Assembly: GCA_963544615.1 (NCBI GenBank)
Contig: CAUUGB010000004.1
Coordinates: forward strand, 1-45,738
DNA: 45,738 nucleotides
DNA from: CAUUGB01 sp963544615
GTDB lineage: Bacteria; Patescibacteriota; Microgenomatia; UBA1400; PJMF01
Direction of reading: 5' to 3'
In this document: positions 1 to 7,522 of the stretch, piece after piece
Layout of the letters: the number at the start of each line of letters is the position of its first letter
How positions within the stretch are numbered: position 1 is the stretch's first letter
Made by a program: the position numbers and the translations under genes
The notes under the pieces: generated by a model
Databases searched by the model: none
Told to the model about the DNA's origin: nothing
Seen by the model: only the letters and a program-made list of their open reading frames with translations

Positions 1-880
1 CACTTAGAAATTCTTCTTGTAGAGTACGATTAAATCTTTCCACTACACCATTAATCTTAGGTGAATGAGGATAAGTAAAATCATGAGGAATATGACTTGT
101 TTCTAGATAATCATGAAATCTACCAAGAAACTCTGAGCCATTATCTGTTTGTACTTTAACAATAGGATAGGTAAGTTTTTCTTGAAAAGAAATTAGAGCA
201 TTTCTAGTAGCTCGACTAGATGGCACAGACATTAGTAAAGCTACACTAGCCATTTTGGTATAAATATCAATTAGAGATACAAAGTAATATCTTTTACCAA
301 AGATATTACAGGTGACACAATCTACTTCGATGAATCCGGGAGATGTTATTCTCGGAGCAGCTTTAACTCTGTTTTTAGCATATTTACTTTTTCTTTTAAT
401 TTGTCTATATGGTTTTTGATAAAGATGGTAGCGCTTGATTATTCTACCAATAGTAGCTGCTGATATACTAGCTATTCCTAATCTATGAGCATATTCATCT
501 AGTTGTACTTTGATTTTATCTTTACCAAGATTACCTCTCTTACTTCTAATTTGCTTAATCTTGGATAAAAGTAGTCTACTAGTAACAGCTTGTCTGACTC
601 TTTTTGGAGTTGTTTTTCTAGGAATTAAACTTGATAGCTTACCTCTTGAATTAAACAGCAGCTTTCTCCATCTATAGTATGAGCTTTTGGAAATACCATA
701 AGCATCACAGGTACTTCTCCAACCATATTTTTCTGCATGTTTAATTACTTTTAACCTAAACTTACCTGCATCATTTTTATCAAAATTTACACTATTGGCT
801 AGAGTCTTCATTTCCCGATTGTACTTTCTATACGGCACAATCGTGCTCACATAATTTATCCTATATGTATTGACTGACAT
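1..880 (-). CDS. DDE transposase (IS481/IS3-like), C-terminus beyond the window
   Basis: Integrase-core transposase that would catalyse cut-and-paste or copy-out movement of its IS. The frame is open for 293 codons from ATG at 880 to the window edge. An N-terminal helix-turn-helix region (about residues 45-75, with YGISKSSYYRWRK) precedes an rve-type catalytic core. The DDE triad is visible: D187 in IEVDCVT, D246 in VQTDNGSEF and E281 in NGVVERFNRTLQEEF, with a D-to-E spacing of 35. Another in-frame ATG at 811 could be the true start, since conserved HTH sequence begins after it. The catalytic residues are intact, so the copy may be active. Family assignment rests on motif reading; IS481 and IS3 OrfB cores are hard to tell apart by eye. 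Confidence 0.85.
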   Translation of the reverse strand, partial: MSVNTYRINYVSTIVPYRKYNREMKTLANSVNFDKNDAGKFRLKVIKHAEKYGWRSTCDAYGISKSSYYRWRKLLFNSRGKLSSLIPRKTTPKRVRQAVTSRLLLSKIKQIRSKRGNLGKDKIKVQLDEYAHRLGIASISAATIGRIIKRYHLYQKPYRQIKRKSKYAKNRVKAAPRITSPGFIEVDCVTCNIFGKRYYFVSLIDIYTKMASVALLMSVPSSRATRNALISFQEKLTYPIVKVQTDNGSEFLGRFHDYLETSHIPHDFTYPHSPKINGVVERFNRTLQEEFLS

Positions 881-945
881 ACTTATTTGGTCCTAACTTA
901 TTAGGTCTAATTTTCCCAAATGTATGTGGACTTATTCATAATATC
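1..945 (-). mobile_element. Insertion sequence, partial (cut by left edge)
   Basis: One end of an insertion sequence that carries the transposase described in the next entry. Only the transposase 5' side lies in the window, so just one terminus can be sought. The non-coding segment 881-945 ahead of the transposase contains a short inverted repeat (CCTAA-CTTA-TTAGG, 892-905) and an ATGTATGTGGACTTATTC stretch near 920-937, which is a plausible terminal repeat. The outer boundary is a guess: the other end and any target duplication are outside the window. Confidence 0.5.
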
Positions 946-1056
946 GGTGCTATTGGGATTGTTTACCTCACTTGTTTGTTGAGTGATTGTTCATAGTCAT
1001 ATCTGTTAATTTTCTTACTAGCTCAAGGTACGGCAGTAAGTATCAAGATGAGCTGA

Positions 1057-1509
1057 TTAAGGTAATTGCCGAGCTTTTTTTTGGTTCTTGCCAGGGAAAG
1101 GTAATTCAGCGCGCAAGATTTGTAAGTATTCTTTTAAGTCTTGATTAATCGCTGGTATATCTTGTGGGCGACTTTCGTTTAAAAAATGAACTTCAATAGT
1201 GATGAATAAAACATCACCTAAAGTAGTACGCAGTTTATTACGCTTGTAGGCCTGAGCAAAAAACTCATCACTTAAAACACTCAAGACCCCCGGGCTTATT
1301 TTTTTGTCTAAATAATCTTGAAGAATTTGTACATAAATCGCTTGGAGTTTAGGAAAGCGCAGTTGTGCAAAACTTTTACCACCTAAGTAAACTTTGAGTT
1401 CCTTATCAACATTAGGAGGAATAATATCATGATTAAGTTCGGCTTTGTTATTTTTTTGGGTCATTTTCAGTTTAGCAGCAGGGGCATTTTGCCCCTGCTG
1501 AGTCACCAT
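1057..1509 (-). CDS. Hypothetical protein (150 aa) next to IS
   Basis: I do not recognise this protein. It is basic and soluble, with no signal peptide or membrane segment. The first ~35 residues are Gln/Lys/Asn-rich and look disordered. The rest looks like a compact, largely helical domain ending near residue 140. I chose the ATG at 1509, 7 nt after the stop of the upstream 74-residue gene. An upstream in-frame start at 1575 would overlap that gene by 59 nt. The two genes look co-transcribed from the promoter at 1783-1788. They sit between a transposase gene and a transposase remnant, so they may be IS-associated cargo or simply genes trapped in a mobile-element scar. Confidence 0.55.
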   Translation of the reverse strand: MVTQQGQNAPAAKLKMTQKNNKAELNHDIIPPNVDKELKVYLGGKSFAQLRFPKLQAIYVQILQDYLDKKISPGVLSVLSDEFFAQAYKRNKLRTTLGDVLFITIEVHFLNESRPQDIPAINQDLKEYLQILRAELPFPGKNQKKARQLP

Positions 1510-1516
1510 CTTTCTT

Positions 1517-1741
1517 TTACTTCCATTTGTGCTTTTTGGTTTTTTGACCAAAATTGTGGTGTCCACCACCATCATTCACATAATTACCCTGAGCATCTGA
1601 GTTCCAACTTGCGTGATCTCCTGGCGTGCTTCTAAACAGTGTAGTGTGGCTAGAGCCATCTGCATTAGTAGTTTTACTTATGCCCGTTCCCAGTGGACCG
1701 CCAGTTTTGCTCACAGTGTGCACAGATCCTTCTTTTGGCAA
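1517..1741 (-). CDS. Small Gly/Ser/His/Asn-rich protein (74 aa), unknown
   Basis: Unrecognised small protein. It is rich in Gly, Ser, Thr, His and Asn, includes a GGGHHNFG stretch (about residues 58-65), and has a strongly basic tail (KTKKHKWK). There is no membrane segment or signal peptide. The start is TTG at 1741, supported by a very strong ribosome-binding site (AAAGGAGGAG, 1748-1757) six nucleotides upstream and by an extended -10 promoter at 1783-1788. That strong SD is unusual among its neighbours, many of which seem leaderless, and it suggests the pair is well expressed. The next gene (1057-1509) follows 7 nt later. No function can be assigned. Confidence 0.55.
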   Translation of the reverse strand: MPKEGSVHTVSKTGGPLGTGISKTTNADGSSHTTLFRSTPGDHASWNSDAQGNYVNDGGGHHNFGQKTKKHKWK

Positions 1742-1747
1742 TTTTTT

Positions 1748-1790
1748 CTCCTCCTTTATTGCCGAAGATAGTGACTGTGGTGATTATATC
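1748..1790 (-). promoter_or_regulatory. Extended -10 promoter and strong RBS for the 74-aa gene
   Basis: On the minus strand TGATATAAT (extended -10, TATAAT at 1788-1783) is followed about 26 nt later by AAAGGAGGAG and a TTG start. No convincing -35 box is seen. Confidence 0.55.
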
Positions 1791-1941
1791 ATTAAGAGCA
1801 ATAGTTATCTTTTATAAACCGCTTAATGTATAAGTTCACTACATTGCGGCATAATATTTACCCAATAATTGGTAGGACTAAGACAATTTAATACCCCTTG
1901 AAAATAGCCTAAAAGTATTCACTCCCATGACTATCCTTTCT

Positions 1942-1961
1942 TATAAACCTATAGGTTTATA
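1942..1961. repeat. Perfect 20-bp palindrome
   Basis: TATAAACCTATAGGTTTATA is a perfect palindrome with no spacer. It lies 8 bp before the transposase remnant. It could be a dimeric-protein operator, a junction left by a transposon end, or a target-site structure. Confidence 0.9.
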
Positions 1962-1968
1962 GTCCGAA

Positions 1969-2103
1969 ATGTGTTTGAGGTTGGTCAGAAGTATTGATGA
2001 GTATAATTACTTACTGCGTTTATGGAATGCACATTATAATCAATTGCCACATTGTGGCTTGAAAGGACTAAGCCCTAGTGAATACTTAGAGAGATTTTAT
2101 TAG
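1969..2103 (+). pseudogene. Transposase C-terminal remnant
   Basis: A 44-codon frame (ATG 1969, TAG 2101) encodes the characteristic C-terminus of an rve-type transposase: a YNYLLRLWNAHYN segment, then PHCGLKGLSPSEYLERFY. This matches the usual 'W...YN..RPH.GL...SP.EYL' tail of IS3/IS481-type enzymes. The catalytic core and HTH are missing, so it is a deletion remnant. It is on the opposite strand to the transposase at the left edge. Whether both come from the same IS cannot be tested here, because the left copy's C-terminus is outside the window. Confidence 0.75.
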
Positions 2104-2125
2104 TTAAAAGGTCCTGTCCCATTAC

Positions 2126-2155
2126 AAAAACTCTTTAAGCTACATTGGGGTAGCT
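2126..2155 (-). terminator. Weak candidate terminator after ftsI
   Basis: On the minus strand AGCTAC-CCCAAT-GTAGCT (2155-2138) forms a 6-bp stem that overlaps the ftsI stop. A T-run follows 7 nt later (2130-2126). The gap before the T-run makes this weak. Confidence 0.3.
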
Positions 2156-3926
2156 ATTTTGGTTCTAATGATGTTTCAATATTAAAAATAATAAATAGCT
2201 TTTCAGCTAATTTTTTCCAAGTTAAAGCAGCAGTTTCGGCAGCATAAATGGAGCTTTGAGGTTTTTCAAATTTAACCATCATTAAAAATTTGGGGTTTGT
2301 GTAAGGGGCAAAACCAATAAAACTAGCAATGGTCTCTTGAGAGTAACCGCCGGCGGTGGGAATTTGTGCCGTTCCGGTTTTACCGGCAATTAAATTGGTA
2401 TTTTTGTAAATGTATTGGGCTTCGCCATGAGCGGCGGCTTTTTGCATCATCTCGCGCATCACTTGAGCGCTTTGTGAGCTAATAACTTCCCTAATGACTT
2501 CTGGTTGAGTGTATAAAATCTCTCCCATATGGTCGGTGGATTTTTCAATTAAAAAGGGACGCATTAATTTGCCACCATTGGCAATAGCACCTACCGCACG
2601 CATTAATTGTAGACTAGTAATGCTGACCCCTTGTCCAAAAGAGCGAGTGGCAGTTTCTACAGGTCCCCAAACTTGCGGAAAATTGCTGACTAATTCCTCT
2701 TCTACTTCTAGGTTTAGCGCTTCACCAATGCCAAATTTGCGCAAATAATCCTGAAATTTTTTCACCCCTAATTTATCGGCAACAAATACCATGGCGGTAT
2801 TGTCAGATTTCTCTAAAGCTTGAGTCATGGTAATATTAGGATTGTAGACATTGTTCCAAGTTTTGATAAAGTGACCGGCAACTTCGCGGGCATGGCTACA
2901 TTTAGAGCAGACAGTTTGTGGATTAACTACTTCAGCGTCAATTGCAGCTGCCATTACCAAAACCTTAAAGGTGGAACCGGGTTCATATAAATCGACAATG
3001 GCAGGGTTTTTATATAAACTACTATCGTAGGCAGCATAATTGGCAGGATCATAATTGGGAGTGGTGGCTAAAGCCAAAATTTTACCACTGTGGGGATCCA
3101 TAATAATAATTTCACCGCGGCTAGCACCAAATTTAGCTAAGTCTGCTGCTAGGGTGTCTTCAGCTAAAGTTTGCAAATCGCGGCGAATGGTTAAGTAAAG
3201 GTCGCGACCATCAAGATTGGTTGTTTGAGTATTGAGGCTTAAAGGTTTGCCGAGTCTATCTACTTCACGCCAACTGGCGGTAGCAGCAGCAGAGAGCTCT
3301 TTGTTTCTGCCACCCTCAATGCCATAGTGACCTTCTTGTTTGTCTTGACTTAAGAAACCTAACACTTGAGCAGCCATAGTTTTTTCTGGATAAAAACGCT
3401 TGAGAATTCGTTCTGTTTCTAAGGCTTTAATCCCTGTTTGTTGTAGTGAGTTTAAGGTTTCTTGACTCACATTGTTGGCAATAATCAGATTGCCTCGTCC
3501 AGAGAGTTTTTCTTTTACCGCCGTCACATTGTCTAAAAATGTTGCCAATGGCTTGAGGGAAGCGCTAGCTTGCTTATCGCCCTCGATAATTGTGGCTAAT
3601 TGTTGATAAGTGGCAGCTGGGTCTTGGAGTTTCGCTACATTAAGATACACTTTATAAGTGTAGTGATTGCCAGCTAATAAATAACCGTCAGCAGAATAAA
3701 TTCTGCCTCTTTTACCTTGACTGCTAACCAACTGTTGGCGATTAATTAAGTTATAACTTTCGCCTTTGATAATTTGTAAATAAAAAAAACGTCCCCATAA
3801 AATTAGGAGTGAACTGAGAATTAACCACATCACTACCTGTTCACGTCTAAAGGTGACGTGAGGTGAGGGGGAACTTTTTGACTCAATTGAACCATAATTC
3901 AATCGAGAACGGTATTGATGTCGCAT
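2154..3926 (-). CDS. ftsI: Division-specific class B penicillin-binding protein (FtsI/PBP3-like transpeptidase)
   Basis: Septal peptidoglycan DD-transpeptidase of 590 residues. It has a short cytoplasmic tail, one membrane segment (about residues 31-50), an N-terminal pedestal domain (RGRIYSADGYLLA near 73-86), then the transpeptidase domain. All three active-site motifs are present: S318-T-F-K321 with the nucleophilic serine, S374-D-N376, and K516-T-G-T519. Length is typical for the family. It is the last gene of the mraZ-rsmH-ftsL-ftsI cluster, starting 3 nt after the FtsL-like gene, which supports the division-specific role rather than an elongation PBP2. C340 and C343 in the transpeptidase domain could form a disulfide or bind metal. 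No PASTA domain is present. Confidence 0.93.
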   Translation of the reverse strand: MRHQYRSRLNYGSIESKSSPSPHVTFRREQVVMWLILSSLLILWGRFFYLQIIKGESYNLINRQQLVSSQGKRGRIYSADGYLLAGNHYTYKVYLNVAKLQDPAATYQQLATIIEGDKQASASLKPLATFLDNVTAVKEKLSGRGNLIIANNVSQETLNSLQQTGIKALETERILKRFYPEKTMAAQVLGFLSQDKQEGHYGIEGGRNKELSAAATASWREVDRLGKPLSLNTQTTNLDGRDLYLTIRRDLQTLAEDTLAADLAKFGASRGEIIIMDPHSGKILALATTPNYDPANYAAYDSSLYKNPAIVDLYEPGSTFKVLVMAAAIDAEVVNPQTVCSKCSHAREVAGHFIKTWNNVYNPNITMTQALEKSDNTAMVFVADKLGVKKFQDYLRKFGIGEALNLEVEEELVSNFPQVWGPVETATRSFGQGVSITSLQLMRAVGAIANGGKLMRPFLIEKSTDHMGEILYTQPEVIREVISSQSAQVMREMMQKAAAHGEAQYIYKNTNLIAGKTGTAQIPTAGGYSQETIASFIGFAPYTNPKFLMMVKFEKPQSSIYAAETAALTWKKLAEKLFIIFNIETSLEPK

Positions 3927-3929
3927 GGA

Positions 3930-4232
3930 TTATTCACCAAGGCTTGCCAATATTTTGTCATTGACTTGATGATAATGAACACTAGTGGTGTTTTCAATGG
4001 CAATAAAACCTTCGCTGCTAGCTTCAGGAAGTAAATTAGCCAGCGCTTGTTTACTGGCAATTCTATCATGTAAAATAATAATTTCTTCTTCCAGGGCGTC
4101 ATTTTCACTGGCAATTTTTTCATATTTGAGTCTGTTAATAGTGGTATTGTTGCCAGCAATAATCACAAATATTGCTTGAGCACACAGACTCAAGATAACT
4201 GTAAAATAAAAATTGGCAATTAATTTTTTCAT
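3930..4232 (-). CDS. ftsL: FtsL-like division protein
   Basis: Small bitopic protein of 100 residues: a short N-terminus, one membrane segment (about residues 7-26), then an extracytoplasmic acidic coiled-coil stretch (about 32-65, with ENDALEEEIIILHDRIASKQ). This topology, plus its position between rsmH and ftsI, is the signature of FtsL, which joins FtsB and FtsQ to activate FtsW-FtsI. FtsL sequences are poorly conserved, so the assignment rests on synteny and topology. It overlaps the rsmH stop by 4 nt and ends 3 nt before ftsI, so translation is probably coupled. Confidence 0.75.
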   Translation of the reverse strand: MKKLIANFYFTVILSLCAQAIFVIIAGNNTTINRLKYEKIASENDALEEEIIILHDRIASKQALANLLPEASSEGFIAIENTTSVHYHQVNDKILASLGE

Positions 4233-5119
4233 TTAATTTTTTCTCCAACTCGCATTTTGACGCTGCGGGAGCGCGGATTTTTTTTAATTTCTTGTTCAGT
4301 TGACTGAAGTGGTTTTTTTAGCAACAAAATTGCTCGATGCTGTTTAGCTAAGTGGCGCAAAAAATGCTTAATGGGTTTGTCTTCTCCTTGGTGAAATGCC
4401 AGGGTTACTAGTCTGGCGCCAATTTGCAGCTTTTCCCAGACTTGAGGCAGCGCGTTAGACAGAGACTCAATCTCGCCATTAACCAAAATTCGCAAAGCTT
4501 GAAAAACTTTAGTGGCAGGGTGCAAGTGTGTGGCTTGTTTTTTTATTTTACTAATTAATTGACTCAGTTGAGCGGATCTGAGAAAGGCAGCTCTTTTTTG
4601 CTCTTTAACTACAGCTTTAATAGCTTGGGCAATTTTCTGGCTTTCTTTTTCTCCACCAAGTTCCCAAAAGGCTTGGGCTAATTGTTTAGCACTTAAAACT
4701 TGCAGTAAATCATAGGCGCTAACAGCCAATTGACTGTCTAGGCGCATGTCTAGGGGACCATCTTGATAGACACTCAGACCCTTTTCTCCAGACATCAATT
4801 GATCACTGCTGGTGCCTAAATCAAAAATTGCTCCGGCAAAAGTGAGATTTTTTTTGCCAGCATTTTCCAATGCTTGGTTTAAGTTGGCAAAATTTTTGTT
4901 AATGATGGTTAATTCTCCCACAGCAATTTCGTGGGCAAAATTTAATTGTGCTTGGTGATAGGTTGCTTGGTCATATTCAAAAGCAATTACTTTGCCTCCG
5001 CGAGAGATAATTTCTCTGCTATGTCCCCCCGCACCAAAAGTAGCATCCAAATACACTGCTTTTGGCTTGACTTGTAAATAGTCAATTGCTGGTTTAAGAA
5101 GCACACTTTGATGTTGCAT
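4229..5119 (-). CDS. rsmH: 16S rRNA (cytosine1402-N4)-methyltransferase
   Basis: RsmH (MraW) methylates N4 of C1402 in 16S rRNA using S-adenosylmethionine. The protein has 296 residues, near the usual ~300-310. The SAM-binding motif is visible early (DATFGAGGHS, residues 25-34), followed by the acidic residue of motif II (FEYD, near 47-50), a DLGTSS motif near residue 100, and DGPLDMRLD near 125. The C-terminus carries the basic family ending (NPRSRSVKMRVGEK). It is the second gene of the dcw cluster. Its ATG overlaps the mraZ TAA by one nucleotide. Confidence 0.95.
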   Translation of the reverse strand: MQHQSVLLKPAIDYLQVKPKAVYLDATFGAGGHSREIISRGGKVIAFEYDQATYHQAQLNFAHEIAVGELTIINKNFANLNQALENAGKKNLTFAGAIFDLGTSSDQLMSGEKGLSVYQDGPLDMRLDSQLAVSAYDLLQVLSAKQLAQAFWELGGEKESQKIAQAIKAVVKEQKRAAFLRSAQLSQLISKIKKQATHLHPATKVFQALRILVNGEIESLSNALPQVWEKLQIGARLVTLAFHQGEDKPIKHFLRHLAKQHRAILLLKKPLQSTEQEIKKNPRSRSVKMRVGEKIK

Positions 5120-5538
5120 TACATCACAATTTTCTCACTAGTTTTTTCAATATTTTCAGTCAAACTGTCAAAGAGCCGATGATAACGCTCTGGAGACCAC
5201 AACTCAATCCGGGTGAGGGCGCCAACTACTACCACTTGTTTTGTTAAGCCAGCATAGTTTTTTAAGTTGTCATTAACTGTTAGTCTGCCCAGGTTATCAA
5301 TTTTTTGCCAGCTAGCATTACTGGCTAAATGGCGGATTAATGCCCGGTGATCCGCCTTCAGGTAGGAGAGCGTTGCATATTTGCTTGCCTCAGCCTGAAA
5401 TGTTTCTTTGGGAAAAACAAACAGGCAGCCGTCAAGACCAGCGGTGAGGACCCAGTTTGCCGCTCTGCCACGAAAAGCTTTGGGTAGACTAAAGCGACCT
5501 TTGCTTTCTAAGCTGTGGTAAAAAGTTCCCACGAACAT
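5119..5538 (-). CDS. mraZ: MraZ, DNA-binding regulator of the division cluster
   Basis: MraZ is a ring-forming DNA-binding protein with two AbrB-like halves that represses the dcw operon in bacteria where it has been studied. This 139-residue protein shows both repeats: SLESKGRFSLPKAFR near residues 10-24 and IDNLGRLTVND near 81-91. It heads the cluster mraZ-rsmH-ftsL-ftsI. Its promoter contains two 8-bp direct repeats spaced by 10 bp between -35 and -10, the arrangement expected of an autoregulatory MraZ box (see separate entry). No good Shine-Dalgarno precedes the ATG. Confidence 0.95.
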   Translation of the reverse strand: MFVGTFYHSLESKGRFSLPKAFRGRAANWVLTAGLDGCLFVFPKETFQAEASKYATLSYLKADHRALIRHLASNASWQKIDNLGRLTVNDNLKNYAGLTKQVVVVGALTRIELWSPERYHRLFDSLTENIEKTSEKIVM

Positions 5539-5567
5539 GTTGTTTTTTCAAAGAAATACTATCGGAT

Positions 5568-5597
5568 ATATTACCACTATTTACCACTTTGTGTCAA
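5568..5597 (-). promoter_or_regulatory. mraZ promoter with putative MraZ-box direct repeats
   Basis: Minus strand: TTGACA (5597-5592), 18-bp spacer, TAATAT (5573-5568). AGTGGTAA occurs twice (5588-5581 and 5578-5571), exactly 10 bp apart, one helical turn, inside the spacer and touching the -10. Known MraZ operators are tandem TGG-containing repeats with about 10-bp periodicity, so autorepression is likely. Confidence 0.7.
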
Positions 5598-5721
5598 CGG
5601 GAAATAATTTGGCCAAAATTTATCGGTTACATCAAATAAAATTAAGATAACATTTTTTCTAATTAGTCATTAAAAATCTCAGTGAATTAAGTTTTTAGCT
5701 ATTTTTTAACGATAAATAGGT

Positions 5722-5736
5722 TATAATCAGCTCATG
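5722..5736 (+). promoter_or_regulatory. -10 box next to the response-regulator ATG
   Basis: TATAAT (5722-5727) lies 6 nt before the ATG at 5734, so transcription should begin at or next to the start codon. No SD is possible. The -35 is weak. Confidence 0.6.
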
Positions 5737-6432
5737 AGACTGTTAGTAGTAGAGGATAAAGTTCCCTTAAATAACTCTTTGAGTAAAATTTTGCGTCAGC
5801 AAGGATTTGCAGTGGATCAAGCTTTTGATGGTCAGCAAGCTATCGAGGTGATTGATGACAATTACTATAATTTGATTATTTTAGATTTAACTCTGCCACA
5901 AATAGATGGTTTGCAAGTTATCAAAACTCTGCGTGAAGACAAAATTATGGTGCCAATTTTAGTTTTAACCGCTCGGGCTTCATTAGAGCAGGTGGTGACT
6001 GGCTTAAGAGAAGGTGCCGATGATTATTTAACCAAACCTTTTGAAATTGCGGAACTTTTAGCCAGAGTGCAAGCACTTTTGCGCCGCGAAAATCGTCAAG
6101 CTTCATCTTTACTGCAGGTGGCTGATTTAAGTTTAGATACCACTACGGGTCAAGTACAGCGCTCTGGCAAAGATATTTCTTTAACTAGTACCGAATATCG
6201 CCTGCTGTGTTATTTAATGATGAAATCTAAGTGGATAGTGGGCAAGCGGGAGCTTTTAACTCATGTCTGGCAAAATGAAAATGATGTTTATGACCGAGTG
6301 GTAGATACTTATGTTTGTTTTCTGCGTCGTAAGATTGATAAAGCCTTTCCTCATTTACCTGCTTTAATTCACACCCATAAAACCCGTGGATATCAAGTGG
6401 GCTTAATTCATGAAAAACCAAAACACCACTGA
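5734..6432 (+). CDS. OmpR/PhoB-family response regulator
   Basis: Two-component response regulator of 232 residues. The receiver domain (1-120) has the acidic pair E7/D8, phospho-acceptor D51 (LIILDLTLP), T79 and K101 (YLTKPFE). The C-terminal winged-helix DNA-binding domain (about 128-225) contains the typical LTSTEYRLLCYLM and VDTYVCFLRRKID segments. It is followed by its histidine kinase with a 23-nt overlap, so the two are translationally coupled. The input signal is unknown. The gene ends in TGA, showing that UGA is a stop in this organism. The -10 is only 6 nt from the ATG. Confidence 0.93.
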   Translation: MRLLVVEDKVPLNNSLSKILRQQGFAVDQAFDGQQAIEVIDDNYYNLIILDLTLPQIDGLQVIKTLREDKIMVPILVLTARASLEQVVTGLREGADDYLTKPFEIAELLARVQALLRRENRQASSLLQVADLSLDTTTGQVQRSGKDISLTSTEYRLLCYLMMKSKWIVGKRELLTHVWQNENDVYDRVVDTYVCFLRRKIDKAFPHLPALIHTHKTRGYQVGLIHEKPKHH

Positions 6433-7519
6433 TTATCATTATTTGCAATTGCGTCTGGGGACAATTTTTTCTTTATGTCTTTTGGTGGTCATTGTGCTCT
6501 ATAGTAGTTTACTGCTTGCTTCTCATCAACTTTTTTGGCACAACTTTGAGCGTAAAATTACCGAGCACTTTCCCTTACCTAAAAATCATTCCCCAACTTG
6601 GGGAGAAGGGCGAGATTTTTATCCTAGTCATACTTGTTTTAGTAGTGATAGTTTAATGGTTAATGGTTGGCGTCTTGATGTGCTAGCCAACAATCAGTTA
6701 CCTGTTTCTCAAGTGGTGCAAGTCAATTCAGTAGAATTTTCTCGCTCTAGTCGTCGCGCTTTGATATTTTTTGATTTTCTTTTATGGAGCTTGGGTAGTG
6801 TGGGCGGTTATTTTTTTATTGGTTATTTACTTTTGCCAGTTAAAAAAGCGGCCATGTCTCAGCGTGATTTTGTGGCTAATGCTTCTCACGAATTAAAAAC
6901 ACCCATTACCACCATTAAAACAGAATTAATGCTTTGTCGGGGGCAGCATTTAAGTAGGAGTTTGCGTGAGAGTTTACAAGTCATTGAGCAAGAAAATAAT
7001 TTTTTGGCTAATACAGTGAATAAATTATTGCTAGCGACTACTAGTAGCCGGGTGGTAGCAAGTGAATTTGCTCTTGATAGGCTGATAGCTCTTTTAGCTG
7101 CCACCATGCAAAAAAATTATCAAGCTAAAAAGTTAGTCTTTGAGTCACAATTACCAGCTAATTTGCAGATGATAAGCGATCCATTGAAGTTGAAAGAAAT
7201 TTTAGTGCTGCTTTTAGATAATGCTGGTAAATATAGTTTGCCTGGTAGCAAAGTAATTATTCAAGCTCAAGTGAGCAAAAAAATGGTCTTGATTAAAGTT
7301 ATTAATCAGGGTTTGGGAATTAAACCGTTAGATAGGGAATTAATTTTTCAGCGCTTTTATCGGGTGGCTGACCCCAAGGTTAGCAGTTGCGTGGGTTCTG
7401 GTTTAGGTTTGGCGATTGCCCGAGATTTAGCTACCACCCTGGCAGGTAAGCTTTATCTCTCTGATGGTAGTCCTGGGCACACTTGCTTTTGTTTACAGCT
7501 TAAGCGCTTTTATCAGTAA
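6410..7519 (+). CDS. Sensor histidine kinase
   Basis: Membrane sensor kinase of 369 residues, partner of the preceding response regulator. Two membrane segments (about 17-36 and 118-143) flank an extracytoplasmic loop of ~80 residues with no recognised sensor fold. The HisKA box has phospho-acceptor H160 (VANASHELKTP). The ATPase domain has the N-box around N271 (LLLDNAGKYS), the F-box (QRFYR, near 314-318) and the G2 box (GSGLGLAIA, 329-337). The G1 box reads NQGLGI where the family usually has DxGxGI, so the Asp that contacts adenine is missing. Activity is still plausible but this is odd. No HAMP domain is evident. It ends 3 nt from the convergent glgX-like gene. Confidence 0.9.
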   Translation: MKNQNTTDYHYLQLRLGTIFSLCLLVVIVLYSSLLLASHQLFWHNFERKITEHFPLPKNHSPTWGEGRDFYPSHTCFSSDSLMVNGWRLDVLANNQLPVSQVVQVNSVEFSRSSRRALIFFDFLLWSLGSVGGYFFIGYLLLPVKKAAMSQRDFVANASHELKTPITTIKTELMLCRGQHLSRSLRESLQVIEQENNFLANTVNKLLLATTSSRVVASEFALDRLIALLAATMQKNYQAKKLVFESQLPANLQMISDPLKLKEILVLLLDNAGKYSLPGSKVIIQAQVSKKMVLIKVINQGLGIKPLDRELIFQRFYRVADPKVSSCVGSGLGLAIARDLATTLAGKLYLSDGSPGHTCFCLQLKRFYQ

Positions 7520-7522
7520 GCT

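Larger units (their letters stand above)
1742..1968. other. Intergenic stretch with no gene seen
   Basis: Apart from the promoter of the 74-aa gene and the palindrome at 1942-1961, I find no coding frame or RNA gene here. Together with 1969-2153 it forms a roughly 410-bp gap between the IS-associated genes and ftsI, best read as a mobile-element scar. Confidence 0.5.
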
